Below, piece after piece: positions 24,499 to 32,466 of a stretch of 39,292 nucleotides of DNA. The stretch lies in the NCBI GenBank assembly GCA_002403335.1, contig DHHO01000013.1, positions 226 through 39,517 on the forward strand, in the 5' to 3' direction. Below the pieces are notes generated by a model, which saw nothing but the letters and a program-made list of their open reading frames with translations, searched no databases and had not been told where the DNA came from. Each line of letters starts with the position of its first letter. The stretch's first letter is position 1. The position numbers and the translations under genes were made by a program. The stretch is from Caldiserica bacterium UBA4770 (GTDB lineage: Bacteria > Caldisericota > Caldisericia > Caldisericales > Caldisericaceae).

Positions 24499-27400
24499 AT
24501 GAGAGGAAAATTTATTCTACTTAAAATTTTAATCATTATGTCGTTGCTTTCGGGGGTATTTGTTCCTCCCAGAGGCGTTGTTGAATCAGTGCTATCTGCC
24601 CCAACCCAGATAATTCTGGAGAATAAGGAGCCAGAGGAACTGTACTATTTTGACCCTCTCCCCACGTTTTCGGGTTCTGGTACATTGAATAAGATTGATG
24701 TTATTATTTACAGTATGGACGAGGTTATCGAGGGCGAAATAGATGAAATCCCCTCCTCAAACTGGTTTGCACTCCTCAGGGATGTAAGTGGAAACAATAT
24801 CTCTATCCAATCTCTTTCCGGCGGAAAGAACTTTTCACTTGCCGCAGGTAGTGTCCTTAGGGATGGCAAATATCTTGTTGTAGCAACTGATTCTCTTTCA
24901 GCGCCGACATGGACTGTTTCAAAAGAAATATTTATTAAGTATAACATTAATGTGACAACAGCTGATATTAAGCCCTGTCCCACTTCTTCAAGCAAGGTTG
25001 AGGGCACAATTACAAGAGGAAATGAACAACCTCCTTCCCCCCCTCTTGCGGTTAACATTGCGTATCCTGATAAAAAGCTTGCAACATCACAAACTTCCTC
25101 TGGACAATTTTCTCTAATTTTTCCTGGTACTTCAATACTTGGCCTATCCTATCTTTATGTATCCGATGGCTACCCTGCTACATCCCCGGATAATGATGCC
25201 ATTGTTTACGCATTCATTCCTAATTATTCCACAATCACCTGGACTTTAAGTGAGGTTGTCCCTGGGGCACCTCTTTATAACGATGAGGAAGGGAATTTAA
25301 CCCAATCAATTGTGCTTTACCTTGAGGATTCTGAGGGATTCCCCGTTTCAGGGAAGGCAAATAGGTTTATAATAGGTTTGTCATGGCTTTCCCCGCAGGT
25401 TAAGGAGATTTCTGAGGGTGTCTATAAAATATATGGCGGGGTCCTCAGGGGAAATAGTATAAGCATTTATGTAAAGGATGTAATTACTTCCAACAAGATT
25501 ACAAAAACTTTGACCAGGCTTACTTACTTTAACCCTTATATTGATGTTGATGCAAAGTATTCTCCCCCTCCATACGGAACAGGGCCATACACGGATAACA
25601 CTCTTGGAAGAACCATATTTGATGCAATACCATTGAAGGTTGGGAGTTCTGTTGAAATTAAAGTGGGAGTTTTCCCCATTCCTGATATAAAGGACCCTCT
25701 GAATCCCAAATTTACTCTCAAGGACAACTATTATGTTTATGAATTAAACACCGTTTTCAGCCCTTCCTTTGAGAAGCACGCAACCAGTGTTAATGATTCT
25801 GACCTTTTCTATGTGAAAAGTAGTTCGGGCTTGAGTGTAAAAGTTGGAGCAATTGTCTGGCAAAGGGCAAATCAGGACACCACTCCCACCTGGAAGAGTG
25901 TTTTGCCAGACCCATATAATGCCTGCTGTGTAAAGAACCTTTCACACACATTCAGTATTTCGGGAGCAGGAGTATCCTGCGACTTCCAGGTTTCCCCGGA
26001 GGCATTTATAATAGGAAAGGAGCAGAATCTATCTGTGGGGGTAAGGGATTCTTTCTCAATTGTTCATATCTATATGCTTAATGAAGAGGGAGAAAAAATC
26101 CAGGATGCAATAAATGTTTCCTACAAACAGGGAAGAGAAAGAAAGACTCTGACAGATTTGTGGTATAATCCACTGCATATTTCGGGCACAAACATCCCGG
26201 GGCTTCCTGTTGCGTTTTCCTTTGACGATAATATTGATGTGACATCTTATGCGGGCAAGGTGATATTTAAGGGTGTTTCTTTTAATTGTATTACAACTTA
26301 TCCGCTTGAAAAGCGCAGAGTAGTTGTTGAAATATTTGCAAAAGTCGGGGATACGTATCCCTATTGTGGAATTTTTGAGGAGAAAATTTCAGTAACTCCA
26401 GAAATAGAAATTCTCAGTGGAGATTACGAAGTTATTACATCTATGGGGACCTCGAAGTTTTTGACTGCAATGGTAAAACAAAGTATTTTAATAACCGCGC
26501 CTTTTGCCTACCAGGATGTATTTTTTAAGGTGCTTTTAAATGAAAAGCCACTTGAAAATTATAGATTATCATATTCTTACTTTAAGGTTTCGGAAAACAC
26601 ATACAAAATTACATTTAATAGGCCATTACCATATGATGAAACCTATTCTCCCAATAAACTTACAATCGATATTGATACCTTTAACCCTGACAGGACAAAG
26701 GGAGAAAGGCTAAGTATTTTAATCCCTGTAAATAAGGTTATCAGGGAATCAAACCCACCTCAAATTGATGTGTCAAATCCAGCGGATAATGCACTTCTTA
26801 ATACAAAAGCCGTCACTCTTAAAGGCATTGTAAGGGACGATACAGAAGTCAAAGAGTTTACAATAAATGGTGAGGTTTTTGAGCTTTCAGAAGATGGAGC
26901 ATTTGAAGTGAATTTGGCGCTTGCTGAGGGGGAGAATATAATTACCCTCAAGGCAACAGATATTTTTGGGAACGAAAAGGTTGTTGATATCAAGGTAATC
27001 TGTGACACCACCCCTCCTTCATTTTCTTTTGATATTCCTTCGGAAACTACACAGGAAAAAGTTGTTATTAAGGGCACTACGGAAAAAGATGCAAAGGTCT
27101 TTTTCAGAGAGAATGAAATTGGAAATAAAAACGGTGTCTTCAGTGTTGAGGTTTCACTTACTATGGGGAAAAACTACTTCTACTTTTCCTTTGAGGATCC
27201 TGCAGGAAACAAATCAAAAGTGACGGTAGAGATTTTGAGAAGAAAAATAACAACAATTGTTCTTGAAATTGGAAAGCCTGTTATGTTTATAAATTCGCAG
27301 TTAATAGAAATTGACCCCGGAAGGAACACTGTTCCTGTGATAAAAAACGGCAGGACTTTACTTCCCATTAGAGCAATAATAGAAGCTCTTGGTGGGTACA

Positions 27401-27654
27401 TTAGGTGGGATGCAGACGAGCAGAAGGTCTCAATTGCCTTAAATATTACAAGGATAGAACTCTGGATAGGGAAAAATATTGCGGTAGTAAATGGAATAGA
27501 GAAGCCAATTGACCCTGATAATCCTTCTGTGGTTCCAGAGATTATAAACTCTCGAACAATGCTTCCAATCCGCTTTATAGCAGAAAATCTCGGTGCATCT
27601 GTTGATTGGGATGGTGAAACTAAAACTGTTACCATAACATATTCCGCGCCATAG
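24499..27654 (+). CDS. Secreted S-layer-like protein, cysteine-poor paralog
   Basis: A 1051-residue exported protein paralogous to the cysteine-rich protein at 14083. Shared landmarks in the same order are NPYIDVDAKY with PPYGTGP, WQRANQD, YNACC, and DLWYNP followed by GTNIPGLPV. Signal peptide residues lie within about 1-34. Ig-like domains around 750-910 begin with NPPQIDVSNPAD and DTTPPSFSF. Two stalk domains end the protein (NGRTLLPIRAIIEALGG, NSRTMLPIRFIAENLGA). It has far fewer cysteines (about 8) than its paralog. GAGGTG precedes the ATG. A weak promoter with TTTGGA and TAAAAT about 16 bp apart lies just upstream. It is probably monocistronic; no strong terminator was seen after it. 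Confidence 0.82.
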   Translation: MRGKFILLKILIIMSLLSGVFVPPRGVVESVLSAPTQIILENKEPEELYYFDPLPTFSGSGTLNKIDVIIYSMDEVIEGEIDEIPSSNWFALLRDVSGNNISIQSLSGGKNFSLAAGSVLRDGKYLVVATDSLSAPTWTVSKEIFIKYNINVTTADIKPCPTSSSKVEGTITRGNEQPPSPPLAVNIAYPDKKLATSQTSSGQFSLIFPGTSILGLSYLYVSDGYPATSPDNDAIVYAFIPNYSTITWTLSEVVPGAPLYNDEEGNLTQSIVLYLEDSEGFPVSGKANRFIIGLSWLSPQVKEISEGVYKIYGGVLRGNSISIYVKDVITSNKITKTLTRLTYFNPYIDVDAKYSPPPYGTGPYTDNTLGRTIFDAIPLKVGSSVEIKVGVFPIPDIKDPLNPKFTLKDNYYVYELNTVFSPSFEKHATSVNDSDLFYVKSSSGLSVKVGAIVWQRANQDTTPTWKSVLPDPYNACCVKNLSHTFSISGAGVSCDFQVSPEAFIIGKEQNLSVGVRDSFSIVHIYMLNEEGEKIQDAINVSYKQGRERKTLTDLWYNPLHISGTNIPGLPVAFSFDDNIDVTSYAGKVIFKGVSFNCITTYPLEKRRVVVEIFAKVGDTYPYCGIFEEKISVTPEIEILSGDYEVITSMGTSKFLTAMVKQSILITAPFAYQDVFFKVLLNEKPLENYRLSYSYFKVSENTYKITFNRPLPYDETYSPNKLTIDIDTFNPDRTKGERLSILIPVNKVIRESNPPQIDVSNPADNALLNTKAVTLKGIVRDDTEVKEFTINGEVFELSEDGAFEVNLALAEGENIITLKATDIFGNEKVVDIKVICDTTPPSFSFDIPSETTQEKVVIKGTTEKDAKVFFRENEIGNKNGVFSVEVSLTMGKNYFYFSFEDPAGNKSKVTVEILRRKITTIVLEIGKPVMFINSQLIEIDPGRNTVPVIKNGRTLLPIRAIIEALGGYIRWDADEQKVSIALNITRIELWIGKNIAVVNGIEKPIDPDNPSVVPEIINSRTMLPIRFIAENLGASVDWDGETKTVTITYSAP

Positions 27655-27704
27655 GAGTGTTTGGCAAAGGGAAAGTCCAAGAGATACTGCTTCCCTTATG
27701 CTCT

Positions 27705-27898
27705 CGATGACATTCTTTTTCTTTGTCATTCCGAACTTTCCCCAAAGTCTTCTATTTGTCATTGCGCAATCCTTTCCTCGACGAAGTCAAGTAACCGTGT
27801 CTTTTACGGTTGAAGCAATCCCGTAGTAAATTTTTTGGGTGGAGTATTGAGGAGAGTCTTTACACCTCCTCAAATTGGGACGAAGCAATCTCGTAGTT
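27705..27898 (+). repeat. R1 repeat, left half and centre
   Basis: This copy has the CCGAACTTTCCCC lead module, the left end, a CGAC-GAA-GTC side hairpin and the variant stem AACCGT-GTCTTTT-ACGGTT (27793-27811), as in the 17845 copy. The GAGGAG/CCTCCTC centre is followed by another GAAGCAATCTCG rather than the complementary CGAGATTGC arm. The right arm and terminal repeat are absent. It closes the surface-protein cluster on the right. Confidence 0.75.
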
Positions 27899-27984
27899 CA
27901 ACGGGCGGTTGCTATAAAAGAACGAGGGATGATTGAGGTTCTGTACTTGATTAGAATTGAGTAACATCTGGCTGGGGTGGGTAT

Positions 27985-28097
27985 TTGGAAATTTTTTGTA
28001 ATTTGTTATTATAATTTTATACGTGTACTTTTGGAGAAAAGAAATGTATTTCTCCATAATTGTGAAATTTGGAAATTTTTTTGGAAGTTATTATTAT
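27985..28097 (+). promoter_or_regulatory. Two promoter-like copies before the M23 peptidase gene
   Basis: Two similar stretches start with TTTGGAAATTTTTT. The nearer copy has TTGGAA (28069-28074), 17 bp, then TATTAT (28092-28097), a good sigma-70 match. The farther copy has TTGGAA (27985-27990) and TATAAT (28010-28015) with a long 19-bp spacer. Between them is a hairpin GGAGAAA/TTTCTCC (28033-28055). The near copy is the likelier promoter of the three-gene unit that follows. Confidence 0.45.
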
Positions 28098-28160
28098 ATG
28101 ATTAAGATTTGTGTTGGGGGTTGTTGACCTGTTTTAAGATTTTGAAAGTGAGGTGATATT

Positions 28161-29129
28161 ATGGACCTGCATGAACACAAGAAGAGTATTTTGAAAAGAG
28201 TGACTCATCAAAGGAGTGGTTTTTCCCTGATAGTAGTGCCTCATTATCAAGGAAAAACCAGAAAAATAAAGATTACTCCATTTAAGATTTATTTAGCAGC
28301 ATGTCTTGTAGGTGTCATTATTGTAGGGTTTGTATCTCTGTTTGTTGCCTACAGAACAAACTGTAATGAGCTTGCTAAGTTGAAGGGAATGAATTCCGAG
28401 TCCTTAACAACTGCTCAATCGAAGGAGCTGCAACTTCTTCAGAATGAACTCGCAAAAACAAAGGCAGATCTCGATGCACTTACTCAATATGTATCTTCTA
28501 TTTCACAGCTTGAGAAACAGGTAAGGGATTCTTTGAAATTGGGAAATTCAAAGGTGAGTCTTGAGTATGTTCTTAATAGGTCAACCAAAAAAGCCGAGCT
28601 TCAATCCTTTACGGATCTTCCTACTTCTGTTGCGCAACTTCTTAATGAAACAACGAACACAACAGAGCTTGCCCAGGAGAAAGCAACACTTTTAACAACT
28701 CTGAAGGAAGCGGCAGATACTTATAATATGCTGCTTGCACAGACTCCTGATATATGGCCCATTTATGGAACCATCACTTCTTACTTTGGGTGGAGGCAGA
28801 ATCCATTTGGTGGAAGTACTTTCGGTTTTCATACAGGTATTGATATTGCCTCCTATTATGGTGCGCCTGTCAGGGCTGCAGGTGAAGGCGAGGTTGTTTT
28901 TGCAGGCTGGGACGGTGGCTATGGGAAATGTGTAAGGATTTATCATAGGGATGGAATTGAAACTGTTTATGGTCATTTTTCTGAGATTGCTGTAAAGGTT
29001 GGGCAAAAGGTGAAAAAGGGTCAGGTTATAGGCTATGAAGGGTGCACAGGGAACTGTACAGGGCCGCATGTTCATTTTGAGGTAATGGTCGGTGGTGTTT
29101 ATGTTGACCCATTAGATTATCTTCAGTAG
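28161..29129 (+). CDS. M23-family (LytM-type) peptidase, membrane anchored
   Basis: A cell-wall endopeptidase acting outside the membrane, 322 residues. One transmembrane helix (about 47-67, IYLAACLVGVIIVGFVSLFV) follows a basic cytoplasmic head, and a coiled-coil-like stretch (about 80-190) leads to the catalytic domain. The zinc site is complete: HTGID (first ligand His and Asp) and HVHFE near the C-terminus, with YGHFSEI between them. GWRQNPF is the usual opening of the domain. GAGGTGA precedes the ATG. The next gene, a bactofilin, lies 10 bp downstream; M23 peptidase-bactofilin pairs are a known arrangement for localised cell-wall shaping. Whether it is active on peptidoglycan or regulatory is not shown, but the catalytic residues are present. 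Confidence 0.93.
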   Translation: MDLHEHKKSILKRVTHQRSGFSLIVVPHYQGKTRKIKITPFKIYLAACLVGVIIVGFVSLFVAYRTNCNELAKLKGMNSESLTTAQSKELQLLQNELAKTKADLDALTQYVSSISQLEKQVRDSLKLGNSKVSLEYVLNRSTKKAELQSFTDLPTSVAQLLNETTNTTELAQEKATLLTTLKEAADTYNMLLAQTPDIWPIYGTITSYFGWRQNPFGGSTFGFHTGIDIASYYGAPVRAAGEGEVVFAGWDGGYGKCVRIYHRDGIETVYGHFSEIAVKVGQKVKKGQVIGYEGCTGNCTGPHVHFEVMVGGVYVDPLDYLQ

Positions 29130-29139
29130 GGAGGAAAAG

Positions 29140-29574
29140 ATGCCTTTTGGTGCAAAAAAAGAAGAAACTACTTCAAAGGTTGTAACAAGTTCAACTCAAT
29201 CTGTAGTTGCAAAGGACCTTTCAATAAAGGGGGATGTTTATTGTGCGGGTCTTTTAAGGATTGAAGGTCATGTTGAAGGTTCAATAAGGGGCACAGGGGA
29301 AGTTACAATATCAGAGGATGCTGTTGTTAAGGCGGAGATTGAGGGAAGAAAGGTTATAGTGCTTGGCCGTGTTGAGGGCAACATTAAGGCAACGGATACT
29401 GTTGAAATAGTCTCCTCATCCCAAGTATTCGGTGATGTGACAACAGAAAAGATTTCCATAGAAGAAGGGGCAGTTTTTACAGGAAAGGTTTTGACGAAAA
29501 CACTCGAAAAAAAGGAAGAGTTAGAGAAGAAGGAAGAGCCAAAAAAGGAAGAAGAACGTATTGTACAGAAATAG
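29140..29574 (+). CDS. Bactofilin (polymer-forming cytoskeletal protein)
   Basis: Bactofilins form beta-helical filaments without nucleotides and often position cell-wall enzymes. This one is 144 residues. The core starts near residue 25 with LSIKGDVYCAGLLRIEGHVEG and runs through short repeating strands (EGSIRGTGEVTI, EGRKVIVLGRVEGNIKA, FGDVTTEKISI) typical of the DUF583 fold. The tail is a Lys/Glu-rich disordered stretch. It follows the M23 peptidase by 10 bp with GGAGG upstream, consistent with joint action in envelope shaping. Confidence 0.93.
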   Translation: MPFGAKKEETTSKVVTSSTQSVVAKDLSIKGDVYCAGLLRIEGHVEGSIRGTGEVTISEDAVVKAEIEGRKVIVLGRVEGNIKATDTVEIVSSSQVFGDVTTEKISIEEGAVFTGKVLTKTLEKKEELEKKEEPKKEEERIVQK

Positions 29575-30196
29575 GTTAGAGGCAGGAAAAACTCTTTATG
29601 AAATAATCAAAGAGAGAGGTCTTGATAAAAGCCTCTCTTTTGTTTTTGCTGTCCCAAGGGGAGGAGTAGAGGTTGCCTATCCTATTGCTAAAGGGTTGGG
29701 AAAGCCAATTATCCCTATTCTTGTCCATAAAGTCCCTTCCTCTATTAATGAGGAGTTTGCTATTGGTGCTATATCTGTTGCAGGCGAGATGCTACTTAAT
29801 GAGTATGCACAGGGAGAAAAGAGGGAGTATATTGATAAAATAAAGAAAGAAATGCTTCTCAAACTCAGCGAAAGGCAGGATTTTTTTGGTGTAAAGTGTA
29901 ATTTTGAGGACGTGAAGGGAAAGGAAGTTCTTATTGTTGACGATGGTATTGCAACGGGAGAAACCATCTACCTTGCAGTGTTGAGCGTTAAAAGGTATGA
30001 ACCTTCACGCACTGTAGTTGCCGTACCTGTTTCTTCTCTTGAAGGATATGAAAGGATGAGTCAACTGGGTGAGGTAATTTGCCCCATTGTTGACAGGTAC
30101 TTTTATGCAGTCTCAGAGTATTATGAAGAGTTTGGCCAGCTAAGTGATATCGAGGCGAGAAGATATATAGAAGAAAGCCTTAAGTTTGGCGAATAG
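29561..30196 (+). CDS. Phosphoribosyltransferase domain protein
   Basis: A type I phosphoribosyltransferase-fold protein of 211 residues. Such proteins transfer a phosphoribosyl group from PRPP to a base or amine; stand-alone relatives often have unknown substrates. The PRPP loop VLIVDDGIATGET lies at about 128-140, VPRGGVEVAYPIA near 31-43 is the N-terminal conserved segment, and HKVPSS plus EEFAIGA form the flexible-loop region. The proposed TTG start overlaps the bactofilin tail by 14 bp and puts the family's usual opening (RNRLEAGKTL) at the N-terminus. No ATG fits better. Being third in the M23-bactofilin unit is odd for a salvage enzyme. Confidence 0.85.
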   Translation: MYRNRLEAGKTLYEIIKERGLDKSLSFVFAVPRGGVEVAYPIAKGLGKPIIPILVHKVPSSINEEFAIGAISVAGEMLLNEYAQGEKREYIDKIKKEMLLKLSERQDFFGVKCNFEDVKGKEVLIVDDGIATGETIYLAVLSVKRYEPSRTVVAVPVSSLEGYERMSQLGEVICPIVDRYFYAVSEYYEEFGQLSDIEARRYIEESLKFGE

Positions 30197-30203
30197 TCCT
30201 TTT

Positions 30204-30231
30204 GGTGCCAGGCACCGAGCGGGAAGTTTTT
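30204..30231 (+). repeat. R2 REP-like palindrome, copy 1
   Basis: A 13-bp palindromic core GGTGCCAGGCACC followed by four variable bases and GGGAAGTTTTT. It lies in the 51-bp gap between two convergent genes (phosphoribosyltransferase and exonuclease III). Its core has A at the centre where the other three copies have T. Confidence 0.85.
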
Positions 30232-30247
30232 GTCAAATTGCTATGGT

Positions 30248-31018
30248 TTAAAATGAGAATTCTCCCCATAAAGGTGCATGGTCAGATGCACCTTTTAGCT
30301 TTCGTGGCTCTGTGTCTATATAGCAAGCCTGGGCTTTTTCCTTAAGGCTTGGACTTATCAATATATGGTCTATTCTCATTCCCTCGTTCTTTCTAAAGGC
30401 TCCCGCTCTATAGTCCCACCAGGTAAAAGCCCGCTCATCTGGATGAAACATCCTGAATAAGTCTGTCAAACCTATATTTAATAACCCCTTAAATGCGTCC
30501 TGCTCTTCTTTCATAAATCCAATTGTTCCCGAAAGGAGCAATGGGTCCCACACATCCTTTTCTTCGGGTGCTACATTAAAATCACCGAGCAGTATAAACC
30601 TTTCATTAATTAATCCGTTCTTCAGGATATAGTTCCGTATTCTCTGATAGAATTCAAGCTTGTAGAAAAATTTTTCCTCCCCACGCACATCTCCATGGGG
30701 AAAGTAACAGTTTAAAATTGTTAACCCTGTGCTTTTTATTAGAATTGTCCTCTTCTCACTATCTTCCTCAAATATATTCTTTTCAAACCCTTCGATAGGG
30801 AATTTAGAAACGATTGCTACTCCGTTGTAGCTCTTCTGTCCTGAGTAAACGCCCCTGTAATTGGCGGATTTAAAAACCTCCTCTGGAAATTCTGAGTCTG
30901 CTACCTTTGTCTCCTGTATTGCAATAATTGTTGGTGATTTTTCCATTATATATGACTTTAAAATTTCAAGACGTGCCCTTATTGAATTTACATTCCATGT
31001 AACGATGTTAATTTTCAT
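30248..31018 (-). CDS. xth: Exodeoxyribonuclease III (AP endonuclease)
   Basis: A base-excision-repair enzyme cutting at abasic sites and acting as a 3'-5' exonuclease. It has 256 residues, normal length. Active-site motifs are WNVNSIRARL (N-terminal), the metal ligand in QETKV, LLGDFNVAP, the region FTWWDYR that contacts DNA, and the closing catalytic SDHAPL. The ATG has GGAGAG upstream and overlaps the folK 3' end by 11 bp, so it is the last gene of the folP-folK unit. I use xth for the family and do not distinguish ExoA from XthA. Confidence 0.95.
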   Translation of the reverse strand: MKINIVTWNVNSIRARLEILKSYIMEKSPTIIAIQETKVADSEFPEEVFKSANYRGVYSGQKSYNGVAIVSKFPIEGFEKNIFEEDSEKRTILIKSTGLTILNCYFPHGDVRGEEKFFYKLEFYQRIRNYILKNGLINERFILLGDFNVAPEEKDVWDPLLLSGTIGFMKEEQDAFKGLLNIGLTDLFRMFHPDERAFTWWDYRAGAFRKNEGMRIDHILISPSLKEKAQACYIDTEPRKLKGASDHAPLWGEFSF

Positions 31019-32405
31019 TGTCTCTCCTTTCCAGTGCTTCTAATAATTCCTTTATGCTCTTTTTTAAGAGCGGGTGTAGCAATTGTGGGGCAATATCGCT
31101 CAGGGGCTTCAATACAAAATACCGATTTTGAATGTCTGGATGTGGTATTTTGAGGTTTTCCTCATCAATTATAAAGTCGTCATAGAAAAGAATGTCAAGG
31201 TCAATAATTCGTGGACCCCAATGGATTTCTCTAACTCTGCCCATTTCTTTTTCGATATCAAGAAGGGCTTTAAGGAGGTTTTCAGGGGATAAACTCGTTT
31301 CAACCTCTACAACGCAGTTTAAAAAATCTGGTTGTTTCTCAACTCCATATGGCTTTGTTTCATAGACAGGTGATTTTTTGAGGATTTTTAAACTTTTTGA
31401 TTCGAGATTTTTTAGTGCTTCCTTGATATTTTTAGGTCTGTCTCCAAGATTTGTGCCGATGCCTATAAAAACTTTATGATAGGATTTTTTTTCCCACTCG
31501 GTGCCTGGCACCTGCTGGGAAGTTTTTCTTTCCAGCCCCCTGATTATCTGAACTGCCGCAATATAATCAGCGGAATTCTCTTGGATTTTCTTGTTCACAG
31601 CATTTATTATTAGATTTACCGCCCTTGTAGAAAGACCGAAAATTTGAGCAATCTCTGATTTGTTTAAGCCATTGCTGTATGCTTGAAATACTAATGTCTT
31701 TCTTAGTGTTTTATTTTGTTTAAAATCATTTTCATTTTTTATTTTTTCTAAAATACTTTTATAATTCGCGTTTTTAACGGTATTTTCAATATTTTGAGAG
31801 GGTTCTTTTTCAAAGATTGACGGGTCTTTAAGGATTTCCTCTTGCCTTTGTTTGATTAAATTCAAAAGTTCATTTTTTGAGATATTAAGTATAGATAGAA
31901 GCTCACTTGATTTTATATAGATAGAGCCTCTAAGAAAGTTTTCTTTTGCTTGTTCTTGCAAGTTAATATTAAACATTTCTTTAAGGCTTGCCCAATTGTA
32001 TTTTTCAGGTTGTTCCGTTAGCCCTGCAACAAAAGGGTTTAAATAAATGTATATGAGAGTAGAAAGTAATTGTTCGTCGCTTTTAATATAGATGCTTTTA
32101 AATCTGTCTTGGAATAGGTGTCCTTTTGTAGCATGTACAGAGTTAAAGTGGTGGGAATATTTTGTTTTAAGGTGATGCATAAAGTTTGAGAGATTTGCCT
32201 TGCAATCTTTGATCAACAAATGATAATGATTATCCAGAAGTGCATATGCATAAATGTTAATTGAATAATCAGCTGATAGCTCGCTGAGAATTTTGAGAAA
32301 ATATTTTTTGTCCTCAGGGCTTTTGAAAATTTCGATTCCATTATTGCCTCTGTCTATGATATGATAATAAGCGTTTTCTAACTTAATTCTTCTATCTCTA
32401 CCCAT
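31008..32405 (-). CDS. folK: REP-associated tyrosine transposase fused in frame to FolK (HPPK)
   Basis: A 465-residue fusion. Residues 1 to about 140 are a Y1/RAYT-type HUH transposase: HYH metal motif at 60-62, QDRFKS near 99-104, and YIYLNP at 119-124 with Y119 the likely nucleophile. Residues about 230-275 hold a helix-turn-helix (KSEIAQIFGLSTRAV) resembling the DNA-binding tail of some RAYTs. Residues 293-302 are encoded by a REP (R2) copy. From about 306 to the end lies a complete 6-hydroxymethyl-dihydropterin pyrophosphokinase with FIGIGTNLGDRP, GPRIIDLDILFYDD and PHPDIQNRYFVLKPLSDIAP. HPPK makes the diphosphate substrate used by FolP, encoded just upstream. No ATG precedes the HPPK part; a GTG inside the REP (31511) is the only near start and has no good ribosome site. 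The long ATG has GGGAGAG upstream. Confidence 0.88.
   Translation of the reverse strand: MGRDRRIKLENAYYHIIDRGNNGIEIFKSPEDKKYFLKILSELSADYSINIYAYALLDNHYHLLIKDCKANLSNFMHHLKTKYSHHFNSVHATKGHLFQDRFKSIYIKSDEQLLSTLIYIYLNPFVAGLTEQPEKYNWASLKEMFNINLQEQAKENFLRGSIYIKSSELLSILNISKNELLNLIKQRQEEILKDPSIFEKEPSQNIENTVKNANYKSILEKIKNENDFKQNKTLRKTLVFQAYSNGLNKSEIAQIFGLSTRAVNLIINAVNKKIQENSADYIAAVQIIRGLERKTSQQVPGTEWEKKSYHKVFIGIGTNLGDRPKNIKEALKNLESKSLKILKKSPVYETKPYGVEKQPDFLNCVVEVETSLSPENLLKALLDIEKEMGRVREIHWGPRIIDLDILFYDDFIIDEENLKIPHPDIQNRYFVLKPLSDIAPQLLHPLLKKSIKELLEALERRDNEN
31500..31527 (+). repeat. R2 REP-like palindrome, copy 2, inside the fusion gene
   Basis: Core GGTGCCTGGCACC plus GGGAAGTTTTT. It lies within the open frame and is read on the minus strand as the linker TSQQVPGTEWE between the transposase and FolK domains. 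Together with copy 3 it brackets the transposase part. Confidence 0.9.
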
Positions 32406-32428
32406 TTTCTCTCCCTTTTTTCCCTTTC

Positions 32429-32456
32429 GGTGCCTGGCACCGGGTGGGAAGTTTTT
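32429..32456 (+). repeat. R2 REP-like palindrome, copy 3
   Basis: Core GGTGCCTGGCACC, then GGGT and GGGAAGTTTTT. It lies between the folP stop and the transposase start, about 25 bp before the fusion gene's ATG on the minus strand. Confidence 0.9.
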
Positions 32457-32466
32457 CTGGGAACTA

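Noticed and set aside
32000..32080. Loss of the catalytic tyrosine in the RAYT domain
   Set aside because: The Tyr often seen in a DEYLL segment of relatives is Gln here, but the conserved YI-x-x-NP tyrosine (Y119) is present and is the more likely nucleophile, so inactivity is not claimed.
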